The translations under genes were made by a program, and so were the position numbers. From NCBI GenBank assembly GCA_039707655.1, contig CM077664.1:121122485-121186484 (forward strand): a DNA stretch of 64,000 bases, written 5' to 3'. This document shows, piece after piece, positions 12,055 through 23,266 of the stretch. How positions within the stretch are numbered: position 1 is the first letter of the stretch; the number at the start of each line of letters is the position of its first letter. The stretch comes from Elymus sibiricus. Taxonomy: Eukaryota > Streptophyta > Magnoliopsida > Poales > Poaceae. A model generated the notes under the pieces. That model saw only the letters and a list, made by a program, of their open reading frames with translations, ran no database searches and had not been told where the DNA came from.

Positions 12055-13786
12055 TGTTGGAAATATGCCCTAGAGGCAATAATAAATTGGTTATTATCAT
12101 TTTTCCTTGTTCATGATAAATGTTTATTATTCATGCTAGAATTGTATTGACCGAAAACTTAAATACATGTGTGAATACATAAACAACACCGTGTCCCTAG
12201 TAGGCCTCTACTAGACTAGCTCTTGATCAAAGATGGTTAAGGTTTCCTAACCATAGACATGAGTTGTCATTTGATAACTAGATCACATCATTAGGAGAAT
12301 GATGTGATGGACAGACCCAACCATAAGCTTAGCATCATATCGTATCACTTAGTTTATTTGCTACAGCTTTCTTCTTGTCAAGTATCAGTTCCTCAGACCA
12401 TGAGATCATGTCACTCCCGGATACCGGAGGAATACCTTGTGTGCTATCAAACATCACTTCGTAACTGGGTGATCATAAAGGTGCTCCACAGGTATCTCCG
12501 AAGGTGTTTGTTGGGTTGCATGGATCGAGACTGGGATTTTTAGCTCCGTGTGACGGAGAGATATCTCTAGGCCCTCTCGGTAATACAACATCACAAGAAG
12601 CTTCATGTGACTAATGAGTTTAGTCACGGGGATCTTGTATTACCGAACGAGTAAAGAGACTTGCCGGTAACGAGATTGAACTAGGTATGGAGATACCGAC
12701 GATCGAATCTCGGGCAAGTAACATATCGCCGGACAAAGGGAATTGCATACAGGATTAACTGAATCCCTGACATCGTGGTTCAAACGATAAAGATCTTCGT
12801 GGAATATGTAGGAACCAATATGGGCATCTAGGTCCCGCTATTGATTATTGATCGGAGAGGAGTCTCGGTCATGTCTGCAAGTTCCCGAACCCGTAGGGTC
12901 ACACGCTTAACGTTCGGTAGCGCTAGGGTAGTAATGAGATGTTAATATGGTGAAGTCCGAAGGTTGTTCGGAGTCCCGGATGGGCATCACGAGGAGCTCC
13001 GGAATGGTCCGGGGGTAAAGATTTATATATGGGAAGTCATATTTTGGGTTCCGAAAAAAGTTTGGTTTTTTCGGTATTGTACCGGGAAGGTTCTAGAAGG
13101 TTCCAGAGTGGGGCCCACCTGCATGGGGGGACCTACATGGACGTGGGTAGTGGGGCAAGGCCTCACAACCCTTGGTCTAGGCGCACCAAGATCCCCCTTA
13201 CAAGGAATAGGATAATATCCCGTAGGGATAAGATCAAGATGCTTAAAAAGGGGGGATAGCTATCGGTGGGGAAAGGAAAGGAGGGATTTCCTTCCTCCCC
13301 CTTGGCCAACGACCCTAGGGACTTGGAGGGCAAGCCACCAGCCCCCTCCACCCCTATATATAGTGGGGAGGCGCATGGGGAGCTGCACCCTTCCACCCTT
13401 GCCCGTCTCCCTCCGTTACACCTCCTCCACCTCGCGCAGACGCTTAGCGAAGCCCTGTTGCAGTTCCGCTGCTGCCACCACCACCACGCCGTCGTGTTGG
13501 TTCAGATCTCATCTACCTCATCTCCCTCGCTTGCTGGATCAAGAAGGAGAGGACGCCACCGAGCCGCACGTGTGCTAAACTCAGAGGTGTCGTCCGTTCG
13601 GCACTAGATCGGTTGGATCGTGATTGGATCGCGAAGAGTACGACTACATCAACCGCGTTTTATACGCTTTCGCTTTCGGTCTACAAGGGTACGTAGACAC
13701 ACTCCTCTCTCGTTGCCATGCATCTACTAGATTAGATCTTGGTGTTCGTAGGAATTTTTTTTATTTTCATGCTTCGTTCCCCATCA
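12055..13786 (+). repeat. 3' LTR of the WIS/Angela-type element (complete)
   Basis: This 1,732-bp LTR starts TGTTGGAAATATGCCC and ends CCCCATCA. A TATA box lies at 13355-13362. It supplies the reference for the deleted end of the 5' copy. Confidence 0.93.
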
Positions 13787-13805
13787 AACATGGTATTGAA
13801 GATCA

Positions 13806-13830
13806 AAGAGAGAGAGAGAGAGAGAGAGAC
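13806..13830 (+). repeat. (AG)n microsatellite in the interrupted solo LTR
   Basis: An AG run of about 12 units has expanded at a site that reads AAAAAGAGAGAAG in the other LTR copies, so it grew locally after insertion. Confidence 0.8.
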
Positions 13831-14312
13831 ATCTAGCTACTGCTATGGACCCATAGGTCTTGTAGGCAACTACTCACACATCATCATGGAGGCAGCAAGG
13901 TTGATGTGGATGGCCTCCGTGATCGATTCCCCCTCCGGCAGAGTACCGAAAAAGGTCTCCAGATGGGATCACGGAAGAACAGAGACTTGCAGCGGCGAAA
14001 TATTTGTTTCGGGTCTCGCTCTGGTGGTTTCTCGATTTTAGGGAATTTATAGGCTTGAAATTAGGTCAAACGGAGATACGAGGGGCCCACAAGCCTGGGT
14101 GGCACACCCCAGCGCCCCCCTGGGGCGCGCCACCTGAGCTTGTGGCCCTCTTGTTCATCTTCTGGTCTCCCCCCCGAAGCTTCTAGGGTCCCTTCTGGTC
14201 CAGAAAAAAATCACCGTAAAGTTTAATCGCGTTTGGACTTCGTTTGGTATGATTTTTCTGCGAAACAATAAAATAGTCAAAAACGGAAACTTGCACTGGA
14301 CACTAGGTTAAC

Positions 14313-14341
14313 TAGTCGTCAACCCGTGCATTCGCACGGGC
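14313..14341 (-). other. Helitron 3' terminus: CTAG plus hairpin
   Basis: CTAG lies at 14313-14316. A 7-bp perfect stem (14324-14330 with 14335-14341, loop of four bases) stands 7 bp from it. This is the expected replication-termination signal of a minus-strand Helitron. Confidence 0.85.
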
Positions 14342-16055
14342 TAGACTCATAGAAGTTAATTATAGTTGAATTTAATATAATAATCATTTTAACTTCGTTA
14401 TTTGATCAAACTTATGCAATGATATATTTAATTTCATTTTGCAACCTACCGGGATTGTTTGATAATTACACTTATTTGTGGTAGATATGTGAAGAAGATG
14501 ATTCATTTATCTCTAGAATACAGTAACTTAGATGCTTCCCTTTCGGTTATAGTACTACTACTGTTGTCCCATCTTAGTAGAATCAACATCGTCATGCAAT
14601 AGCTTGTGTGGTTCTAAAAAGATGCACTACATAATTATCATCTTTTCTTCAACAAATTAATACACAAATCATTCTGATGCTAATATTTATGCACAAATAT
14701 AAACTGATTCTAACATTAAATTCTTGTATAATTTAGCACTAAAAAATGCAAGATACCATGCTTGTGTACAATAATGTTAAACTTTACAAAAGTTGCAATC
14801 TTCTGATTAAATTATGCTGCAACCAAAGTCATCTTTGATGATGATAGCTACCCACAGAAGCTCAAAAAATAGTGCTGCTCCACAGATTTCTATATTACTA
14901 TGTTTATTCACAAATATAATATATCAAGAAACTTGTGGATTACTAATATTGTGAAAGTTGTCGGTGGTCGTCAGTTATGTCTAGTCTATATGTACAGAAG
15001 TACATATTTGCACAATAATTCGAAGGGTGGTTGTATATTCTCATATTAGTATAACGAAAATCATTCTTCAATAGCGTGCATTGTGGAAAATGCTTAAAAT
15101 AATCATAATCTTAAATTTCCTTTGGTAAATTTGTGCTAAATTGATACACATATATATTCTGATGCTAATATTTGTAATTTCACGAACCAATTAGCACCGA
15201 CCAATTGCACATAAAAAGACCACACTTGTCCATTGTTACACGACAATCTTGGCAAATTGTCTAATGTAACAACCCAATCTCAAACAATATTCTTGTCATA
15301 TATTTTTTGTATCATCGTGTTTCATCATAGATGTTGACGGAACATACTATCAAAATGCACCAAAGAAAATGAGCTATTCATATATAAATGTATATATTTT
15401 GTGGTAGTTGGCAATGTTCATGTAACAAAATTTGCAGTAAGACCTTCACTAATATGTTTTACCTTCTCATGCCATAAATCTGGGCTGCATGGCAACACCA
15501 TGGGTATAGAAATACATATATAGCCACGAGGCATGCATGTAATACATCACCTGTTTAATTGATATTCATCTATAGAGATAAAACAATACATCTATTGGAG
15601 AGCAAGTATACTTGATATGAGTGCCAACAAAATCAACATGCACGCTGGAAAAAAACAATACTGCGGTTGCTATTGTCTCCATGAAGTATTGCTTGTCTCC
15701 GGCTAGATGTACTGGCTGCCGACTTGTACGTCCAAGTAAATAGGACTTAGCTCCCGCAGCAGATATTTGTGCAGCGGTGCCATCTTAGATATCCACCGGG
15801 AGAAGCTGAAGAAGAACATCAGATTTAGGGACATTAGGCAAGACAAAAGGAGCAGGATGGTAGATATTCACAGCGAAAACAGAGGATTTTGGCACAGGTT
15901 TGCAACTCACATTGCACACAAAGGCACGCACAAGTAGGTAAGCTGACTTCCCAGCAGTTTGAATGATGCGCTAGTGGGTAATAAGTACAGTACTACCTAT
16001 GTAAAGGCAACGGATATCAATTTCTGTTCTGGCTTCTAGCACACGGACGTGAGAG

Positions 16056-16294
16056 ACATGATTGATAGGAAGTTCGCAACAGAATTAAGGTCGTACTGGC
16101 CTGCAGCGTCGGCCAGTGATTGGCGACCAATCCTTCCAACGCGATCCGTTTGTCTGGAAAGATGCACACAACTTCCTGAACAGACGACGTCACATGATTG
16201 ATAGCAAGTTTGCAACATAATTAAGGTCGTACTTGCGTGCAGCATCGGCCCGCGAACGGCGACCAATCCTTCCAACACGATCCGTTCGTCTGGA
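16056..16294. repeat. 103-bp imperfect direct repeat inside the Helitron
   Basis: Unit 1 is 16056-16158 and unit 2 is 16192-16294, both starting ACATGATTGATAG and ending GTCTGGA, with a 33-bp spacer. About nine tenths of positions agree. No gene is recognised in the repeat. Confidence 0.8.
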
Positions 16295-17238
16295 CATACG
16301 ACGTAGACAATCTCCTGGTTGAGCATGCACTCAATTAATCTTTGTGGCCTGAAACAGAAGAGGTGGAGGAGGATGCGCTGCCAATTTGGATAGATGTCCG
16401 CAGCGAGGTTTTCTCTCCTTTCCTTTTTTTTCCTTGCATGCATATATGAACACATGTACTTATCCCCACGATTGCATGCACAGAAAGCATGGGCCATCTA
16501 TCCTTTAAAATCAGGGGTATAGAGATTAGAGAAAAGATTATCTTTTTTTTTTTTGCGAAAAGAGAAAAGATTATCATATGCATAACCATTCAGCCTTAAA
16601 ATCAGGGGTGGAGAGATTAAATGGGAGGAGAGAGAGATTAGAGACCGGGTCCCACATTTAAAATCGGGGAGAGAAAAATTAGGATAAACTGCATGCATGG
16701 GGGAGAAAAATTAGGGATAAACTCCACGCATGGCCGCCCAGAGCCTGTCGCACGTTGCAATGTGCGTATAAGCTTTGTTGGCAAAAAAAAGTGTGTACGT
16801 ATCTCTCTCTATCTATCTATTCTCACGTGTCTCTCTATTTCTCCACCAATTAAAAGTCAAGTGTAGATCTAATATTTAATCAGGGAAAAGGAAAAAATAG
16901 AACCGCTTTATTTCTCTCCATCGGATCTCCCTCTATCTCTCTATTCTCACATGTCTAGCTTTGTTGGCAAAAAAAAGTGCGTATAAGCTTTTTGGCAAAA
17001 AAAAAAGTGCGTATAAGTTTGATTGAAAGATCTACACCGTAATAACTTGGCCCCACCAGATTAACGGCTCCTAATTACTGATTAACGTGGAAAAAATTTT
17101 GGAGTCTCTAATTAGTATAGGTATAGATAGATAGGTTAGTTCCCCACAAATAATATAAAATTACATATAAAACATATAAGATTGATAATATAATAGCATG
17201 AAACAATCAAAAAATTTAGATACGTTGGAGACGTATCA

Positions 17239-17845
17239 CACCTCACGCTGATCAAATGTACCCTCCGGTATGTCCGCAACACCGCCTCCCTCGGCTTTCA
17301 TCTCCGGGCGTCGTCGACACTGAACCTGCGCACGTACACTGACATGGACGAGGCCGGCTGCCCCGACACCAGGCGCTCCACCTCAGGGTTTTGCGTGTTC
17401 CTCGGCGACACGCTCGTCTCTTGGCCGTCCAAACGTTTGGCCACCGTCTCACGCTCAAGTGCCGAGGCTGAGTATCATGGTGTCGCCAATGTCGTAGTGT
17501 GTCTGTCTCTGACAGCTTCTCGGCGAACTCTGGTGCTCCGTCAACAATGCTACACAAGTTTGATGTGACAACATCTTCGCCGTGTACCTCTCCAGCAACC
17601 CCTTTCATCACCGCCGCACCAAGTACCATCACGACTGCCGCACGTATAGCATGCGTGTGTGCAGTTTTTCAGTCAGCACACACATTCCCTCTGTCGATCG
17701 CGGCTAACCCACGATCGCCACCGTGGCCTCGTGCCCTCTGTACTCCCAGTATAAGTATACACAAGATCAACGGAACAAGTGTGTTCATCTCTTCTCTCCT
17801 TTTCTTGTGTATCGTGAAATATAAAGATGTGTGTACAGTGTGATA
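17239..17845 (+). pseudogene. Copia pol remnant, right piece (RNase H) and probable 3' LTR remains
   Basis: It resumes the Copia frame interrupted at 4459: HLTLIKCTLRYVRNTASLG, then TYTDMDEAGCPDTRRSTSG and SAEAEYHGVANVV of RNase H (to about 17510). Reading decays after that. From about 17640 the sequence has promoter-like elements (TATAAGTATAC near 17750), suggesting a worn LTR. It ends without a clear boundary near 17845. Confidence 0.8.
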
Positions 17846-18500
17846 CAACGCTGGACTTGGCCTCTTATTACATAGGAAATGGGACCATGAACGGTAATAA
17901 AGCCTTCCATCTCTGAACTGTTCGCACTAACGAAAAGAAGGATCTCTGCAGCCGTATCTGAAGTAATATACACAGCGGTGGCTCGTTGAAACATTCGTCG
18001 ACAGATTTGGTGATGGGCCGGTGAGTATTAATATGGGAAACTGATTCATCACGCACAGCTTCCGTGTCACGGAAACAACGGCACGACAAAGACATACGCA
18101 TATAGAAATCCTTTGTTTCCATCCAAGTGACATACATGGTTTCAGTATTTCGTGGAATGCGGGAAGGACACAGTCGACAGAAACCGGCATAAAACTATGC
18201 CGTGTCAAACTGCGACAAAATCGGACCATCGGGAGACCTAACCCTCCAGTTCACGGAATCTGCCTTCGTCGCCATCACCGCGCATTGTGCACACGCAAAA
18301 CTCCAAGTGACACCTTTTTAGCCCCTCGTCATCGTCGATATAGACGCGAGATAAACAACCGCCAGGAAACTCTTCGAGGCATGCAGTGGTCTCTTCTGCT
18401 CTCTCTGGTATCCTTGTAGCCATCTGGATGTCACATGCAGCTGTACACATCTCAATGCCTCCCCTCCTCCCTCTCTGGTTGATCGATCTTATCTTAGTGG
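17846..18500. other. Intergenic stretch upstream of the hydrolase gene
   Basis: No recognisable gene or repeat was found. The short minus-strand ORFs have no familiar motif. The part next to 18500 is likely to include the proximal promoter of the D14-like gene. Confidence 0.5.
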
Positions 18501-18512
18501 TTGCATTTTCCC

Positions 18513-18519
18513 TATAAAT
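18513..18519 (+). promoter_or_regulatory. TATA box of the D14-like gene
   Basis: CCCTATAAATGGAGG lies 113 bp before the ATG, in a region free of other ORFs. This spacing gives a transcription start near 18545 and a short leader. Confidence 0.65.
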
Positions 18520-18631
18520 GGAGGCCAGAAGTAGCCATGTGTTCTCATCGCTAGCTAGCACGGGGGTTAAGCAATATTGGTTGTAGCCTCTTGCTCCTCA
18601 CTCACTGCTGTACTCAAGCTATTGACACGAG

Positions 18632-19527
18632 ATGAACGCGAGGGTTTTCGGCAACGTCGGCGAGACCCTGGTGCTCGCCCACGGCTACGGGGGCAGCCGG
18701 TTCATCTGGGACGACGTCGTCCCGTCGCTGGCGGAGAAGTTCCGGGTCGTCGTCTTCGACTGGAGCTTCTCCGGCGCTGCGGACGATGGCGGGTGCTCCG
18801 ACCGGCGGTTTTCGTACCACGACTTCGCCGACGAACTCGTGGCGCTGATGGACGAGCTCGGGCTGACGGGAACAGTGTTCTTGGGGCACTCCATGGCTGG
18901 CATGATCGGCTGCATTGCGTCGCTTGCAAGGCCAGACCTATTCAGCCAACTCGTGCTGGTTGGGGCGTCACCTAGGTTCTCTTCAGATCACACTCTCAGC
19001 TTTCGTACATGATTTACACGGAAGAAATAACCTTAAGATGTCACTGAACCATGGCCGTTTTGCACGTACGTTGGACCAGGTACATCAACGAGGACGGCTA
19101 CGAGGGCGGATTCGACCGCGGAGAGGTGGACGCCATGCTCGGAGCCATCGAGGCCGATTTCACGGAGTGGGCGCCGCTCTTCGCCGAGACCGTGGTCGGG
19201 GTGGACCACCCGGCCGCCGTCGCAAAGTTCGCCAAGCAGCTGGCGACGATGCGCCCGGGCACCGCGCTCCGCGTCATGCGCGCCGTGCTCACCTGCGACG
19301 TCCGGAACGTGCTCCCGGACGTCAAGGCGCCATGCACCATCGTGCACTGCACCCAGGACGCCGTGGCGCCGCTCGCGGTTGCCCGGTACATGCAGCACCG
19401 ACTGGCCGGGTGCGCTGGTAGCGGCGGCGCGGCCTCGGTGGTCATCGACTCCTCCGGCCACTTCCCACAGCTCACCGCGCCAAAGGAGTTCGTGCGGGTC
19501 CTTGAGGCCATCTTGCTCGACCACTGA
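18632..19527 (+). CDS. D14/KAI2-like alpha/beta hydrolase (probably D14L2/DLK2 group)
   Basis: Two exons, 18632-18975 and 19080-19527, are joined across a 104-bp GT-AG intron that splits an Arg codon and give 263 residues, close to the usual 265-270. The fold's catalytic triad is visible: Ser87 in GHSMAG, Asp208 in HCTQDAVAP, His242 in SSGHFPQ. The oxyanion region LVLAHGYGGSRFIWDD and the post-exon-1 segment GASPR/YINEDGYEGGF match the strigolactone/karrikin receptor family (D14, KAI2, DLK2). FDWSFSGA in place of the D14 FDLVCAGS suggests the DLK2/D14L2 side branch, whose ligand and role are less clear. An in-frame TGA at 18623-18625 fixes the start. It is GC3-rich, as many grass genes are, with no disruption. 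Likely cytosolic and nuclear, as in the family. AATAAA lies at 19707. The subgroup assignment is inference. Confidence 0.9.
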
Positions 19528-20040
19528 GCTACTGCTACAACTAGCAATGGATTTCCATGGCGTTGTTGAATGTGAATTAAAAGTTTGGGTTGCTTTGTTT
19601 TCTTTAATGCTTTCGTCGCTTAGTTATTTACATGCATGCTTGTAATCCTCATTAATCGTACATTTCTACTTCATCGGTCCTTGTGCTTTCCAGGTTTTTG
19701 TGTGACAATAAAAATACTGGGGTCTTGTAATGCAAATGCCAAGGAGTACCATTCTTTGCATGCAGCGTATGGTGTGCAGTGTGGTGTGGTGTGCGTCTGC
19801 GCGTGAGCTAGCTAGCTCCGGCTCGGCGTGGCGCGCGTGAGCTAACTAGTTCATGCAGCAGAGTGTGATGTGTTGCGTGCATGCGTCCATGGATTGCTTC
19901 GACCGGCCGCAGCGCCGGTCTGGCCGGTAATGGAGCAGCCCGGCAGAGTCGCGGTGCGTGGATAGCTCGGGGTAGATGATGAATGGGGCGTGCTAGGCGC
20001 CATCCGGCTGTCGCTGGGAAAACAACATCCGCCTCGCTAG
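19528..20040. other. 3' untranslated region and downstream spacer of the hydrolase gene
   Basis: A likely polyadenylation signal (AATAAA, 19707-19712) closes the transcript. Beyond it are GT-rich stretches (19760-19800) and no gene. Confidence 0.5.
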
Positions 20041-20808
20041 CCACCCGATGCATTCGCTAGTGACCATCAGATTGAATCCTCCTGGGTCATCCTTTCCGCA
20101 CACATCCAAGTTCGCAGCTAAGCATTATCCGGTTGGCCCCGCCGTATGTCCGCATGCAGCATGCAGATGTAGGCCATCAGCGCTCCACCGCCCAGCAGAC
20201 CACCTCATAATCGCTCACAACAACGACAGTGGCTTTGCAGCACGGCGACACCCCATTGATGTACCCGCTGCTGGCCTCGCAAAGTCTCGCTGTCATAGCA
20301 TCTTCAGCTACCGTCACAGGCTCACAGCAACGCCAGCTCGTGGCGGTGTCTCCCCTGCAACACCGGTTTCCAGCAACGATGCCGCCTCGCAGCCGGCGGG
20401 TCGCTTGCAGCACTGCTTCTCCCCTCGCAGTAGTACTTGCAGCATGGTTGGCCGCCTCACAAAACACATTGTCGCCGTGGACATCGAAGCATTACCGAAG
20501 CATCGTGTAGCATACCTCATCGATGCGTCCTTCAAGGCAAGCACGCGTCGACGCATCGCGGCGGCCATCCATGTCGTCATGGTCATTGAAGCATTGTCAC
20601 AACCATTGAAGCACGTCTTGCAGCATGGCCGCGGCCGTTAATGTCCTTCCGGCACGCCCTGTTGCCGTGCTCATCGAAGCATCGTCGTGGCCGTTGAAGC
20701 ACACCTCACAACATCATCATGACGTCGACGATGTCGCGGCATGCCTTTTCATGGTTGTCGAAGCATCGCCGTGGCGCCCCCATCAGTTTGCAGCAACGGA
20801 GGCTGTTG
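20041..20808. repeat. GC-rich unclassified repeat with GAAGCAT/TTGCAGCA motifs
   Basis: Related phrases such as CATCGAAGCATT, CCGTTGAAGCA and TTGCAGCATGG recur at irregular spacing. Long frames are open on both strands because stop codons are rare in this composition. No domain is recognised. It is continuous in style with the minisatellite that follows and is likely one unclassified repeat element. Confidence 0.4.
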
Positions 20809-21280
20809 CGACCATCCCGTTGGAGCACCGACCGTGGCTACGGCGCCGGCGAGCTCTGTGGTTGCAGCACCGGTCGTGGCTATGACACCGGTGAGCTCTG
20901 TGGTTGCAGGACCGGTCATGGCTATGGCGCCGATGAGCTCTACGGTTGCAGCACCCGTCGCAACTATGACGCCGGCGAGCTCTGCGGTTGCAGCACCTGT
21001 CGCGCCTACGGCACCGGCGAGCTCTGCGGTTGTAACACCGGTCGTGCCTATGGTGCCGGCGAGCTCTGTTGTTGCAGCACCGGTCGCGACTACGATGCCG
21101 GCGAGCTCTGCGGTTGCAGCACCCGTCGCGACTACGACGCCGGCGAGCTCTGCGGTTGCAGCACCTATCGTGACTACGACGCCGGCGAGCTCTGTGGTTG
21201 CAGCACCGGTCGTGACTACGACGCCGGCGAGCTCTGTGGTTACAGCACCGGTCGCGGCGAGCTCTGTGGTTGCAGCATGA
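20809..21280. repeat. 42-bp minisatellite, about 11 units
   Basis: The marker GAGCTCT occurs at 20851 and then every 42 bp exactly to 21229, followed by one unit shortened by 12 bp (21259). The unit is about GCACCGGTCGTGACTACGAC plus GCCGGCGAGCTCTGTGGTT. A plus-strand frame (20719-21336) would give the 14-residue repeat GCSTGRDYDAGELC. Another plus frame gives an Ala/Val/Pro/Ser repeat. Unit differences in the first frame are mostly synonymous, but the variable sites are CpG-type transitions, so methylation decay explains them as well as selection does. No known protein is recognised. Confidence 0.85.
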
Positions 21281-22100
21281 CGACAGCTGTGACCACCCCC
21301 TTTGCAGCACCACATGACTTGTCGCGAGGTATGTAGTTGAAACGTCGGTGACATCAGCCACCGCTCGATTGGAAGCAACCATGGCTTTAGTCATCAACCA
21401 ATATTCCGGGCAACAATCGGCGCCAACATCGCCGCACAACCTCGCAACATCGCCGGCCACGCTGCTCGCAGTACCGTTCGACGGCTCGTAGTAGCATCCT
21501 CCTGGTATCGCCACACTACATCGCCACACTGCTCGCAGCAGCCTCCCCATAACATCGCCAGTCCCACATGCACTGGTCGTCGACAGCACGCAGAAGCTGA
21601 GCTCCGGGCACGTCCACACTCGCAGCACTATGTCCTCCCGACTCTTAGCTCCAGCCGCCCTTTGCAGTAATGACCCCGGTCATGGAGGGTTACTCTCTCT
21701 CCTCACGTTCGCTTGGGGAGCCATGTGGCACTGATTGGACAGCAACCGCTAGGAGTGTAGGTGCTTCCATGGCTGCCTGCTACAAGTGAGGAGGAAGCCC
21801 CCAACGGCGAGATCCAGGCGACTGCAGTGGAGATAGAATAGGGGAGAGATGGCTACGCGCGGATTGGGGAAGAAACGTGCGGTTGAGCAGTGTTCACTGG
21901 AGGAGATAAGGACGAGGGGACCGACACGCGCGCGGGCCCACGAGACGCGTGGCGAGCGCAGGAAGCGGCTGTAGCGATCGTGTTTACATCCGGCTGTAAC
22001 CAATCAATTCCCATGATGAATTGGGAAAGAAATAAGTAGGTCCCACGCGAGAAAAAATATTTGAAGGTTGAAATATAGCGAATCTGACTTTGCATGCAAC
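21281..22100. other. Remainder of the unclassified GC-rich repeat
   Basis: GC-rich sequence with CAACATCGCC and GCAGCA phrases runs to about 22000 and then turns AT-rich. No gene and no convincing terminal repeats were found. Confidence 0.35.
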
Positions 22101-22109
22101 CGAGCTAGT

Positions 22110-22590
22110 CACCATATAATAGAAGAAACAAACTGAAATAAAATCTAAAAAAACAAAATAACGAATTTTTCTAAGAAATAATGAATTAGTGGCTTTTGTA
22201 TTACCCTTTAAGAAGAAACAAAAATTAAATCAAAATCAAAATAATGAGATTTTCTAAGAAAGGATGAATTAGTGGCAATGGTATTAACCTTTAAGAAGAA
22301 AGAAAATGAAAACAAATCTAGAACAAACAATAACAAATTTTGTACACAACATACACAAAAAACTGCGCTTTTTTAAATATGCAAGAATAAGCATATCATA
22401 GTGGAACTTTTGCGAAAAGGAGTTTCCTAAGAAGGAATGAATTAGTGACATTGGTATTACCCTTAAAGAAGAAATAAAATAAAATAAACAAATAAATAAA
22501 AATAATGAAGTTTATAAGGAACAATAAATTTGTGGCATTGATATTACTCTTTAAGACGAAGAAAAAAGCAAAAAAAATGGCACACAACTT
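22110..22590. repeat. AT-rich diverged repeats (four units)
   Basis: The phrase TCTAAGAAAGGATGAATTAG followed by GGTATTACC-TTTAAGAAGAAA recurs in changed form near 22170, 22255, 22425 and 22515. Spacing is uneven (roughly 85-170 bp). Non-coding. Confidence 0.6.
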
Positions 22591-23166
22591 TGCCCTGGAA
22601 TTGCACTTTTTGTAGTACGTAAAGAATAATCATATAATAATGCAATTTTCGTATATATTTTGTAGTATTTGTGTGTATATGTTTACACTCACACAACATC
22701 CCAAAATACCAACAAAAAAGCCGACTAATAAAGAAAAAACATATATAAACAAAAAACAGGAAAAATCAAAAGGAAGAGGGGAGGGCTGGGCCACATAGGT
22801 AATGGGCTTCAACCCATCAAGAAATTGACTGTCCCAAATTTGTGGTCAGTCAAAAAAAACCAGCCCAAAACAACTCGCAACAGTCCCAAAAAAAACACGA
22901 ATCTCCAAGCCAAAATCAATGGCTAAAAATTTGACTAACCAAAAATTGATTTTTAGGCGACTTACATATAGGTAAAGTGAAGGAAATACATCTTGAAGCT
23001 TTCCAAAAGTGTATCGAAAAAGCATTGGTGGATCTCTTCGGTTCGCCGAATTCTAAAAAAAAAGTTAATATCATTTTTACCCCACAGTTTCACGTTTGTG
23101 ACACAAATTACCCCATTTAGCTGTTTTTCACATTTGTATTCATTTTAATCAAACTTGTGCCACAAA
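22591..23166. other. AT-rich unassigned stretch
   Basis: It contains AAAAAAC-rich runs and the phrase AATCAATGGCTAAAAATTTG near 22915 followed by a partial inverted echo. No gene and no element boundary could be supported. Confidence 0.35.
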
Positions 23167-23168
23167 TT

Positions 23169-23203
23169 ATTCTGGTAATAGCTAATGTGGCTATTACCAG
23201 AAT
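23169..23203. repeat. Perfect 14-bp inverted repeat (hairpin)
   Basis: ATTCTGGTAATAGC (23169-23182) and its exact reverse complement (23190-23203) are separated by a 7-base loop. It may be a terminator-like or MITE-centre structure; no function is shown. Confidence 0.7.
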
Positions 23204-23266
23204 ATATGACATGCACCTTAGAAAGTCAACTAATGTGTATGTCGTTAAGATGAACCAATACCATAC

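Larger units (their letters stand above)
5394..13786 (+). mobile_element. Complete WIS/Angela/BARE-type Copia retrotransposon
   Basis: The element is 8,393 bp, bounded by TGTTGGAAATATGCCC at the left and TTCCCCATCA at the right. It is flanked by a perfect 5-bp target site duplication, AACAT (5389-5393 and 13787-13791). The LTRs (5394-7086, 12055-13786) are similar, with very roughly 2-3% mismatch by eye, so the insertion is fairly recent. The interior holds a 0.96-kb leader and one gag-pol frame with several inactivating lesions. The right flank resumes the interrupted Athila-like LTR exactly. Family naming (WIS, Angela or BARE) rests on the recognised LTR start and is not resolved further. 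Confidence 0.95.
14313..17131 (-). mobile_element. Non-autonomous Helitron (2.8 kb)
   Basis: Read on the minus strand the element begins TCTATCTATACC and ends with a hairpin, CCCGTGC-GAAT-GCACGGG, then TTGACGA and CTAG. This is the canonical Helitron 3' end. The host LTR sequence on both sides joins exactly as TTAA|TAGGTTAG when the element is removed, so insertion was between A and T with no target duplication. No Rep/helicase ORF is present; the ORFs inside (for example 16036-16497 minus) are unrecognised. It contains a 103-bp direct repeat and AAAAAAAGTGCGTATAAG-type short repeats near its 5' end. Confidence 0.88.
4460..17238 (-). mobile_element. Solo LTR of an Athila-like Gypsy element, split by two later insertions
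   Basis: Three blocks (4460-5393, 13792-14312, 17132-17238; about 1,562 bp together) align in order with the 1,583-bp LTRs at 33615-35197 and 40156-41738. Shared landmarks are GATTTCCCCGAAGAGGAAGG at the left and GATACGTTGGAGACGTATCA at the right end. In the minus direction it begins TGATACGTCTCC. No internal domain remains, so it is a solo LTR. No clear TSD is left (GTGAA left, CACCT right); about 3 bp of the host Copia codons seem to be missing. The insertions inside it are a WIS/Angela-type element and a Helitron. Confidence 0.85.

Noticed and set aside
4455..17243. A target site duplication for the solo LTR
   Set aside because: GTGAA and CACCT do not match in any frame tried; the flanks seem to have lost about 3 bp.
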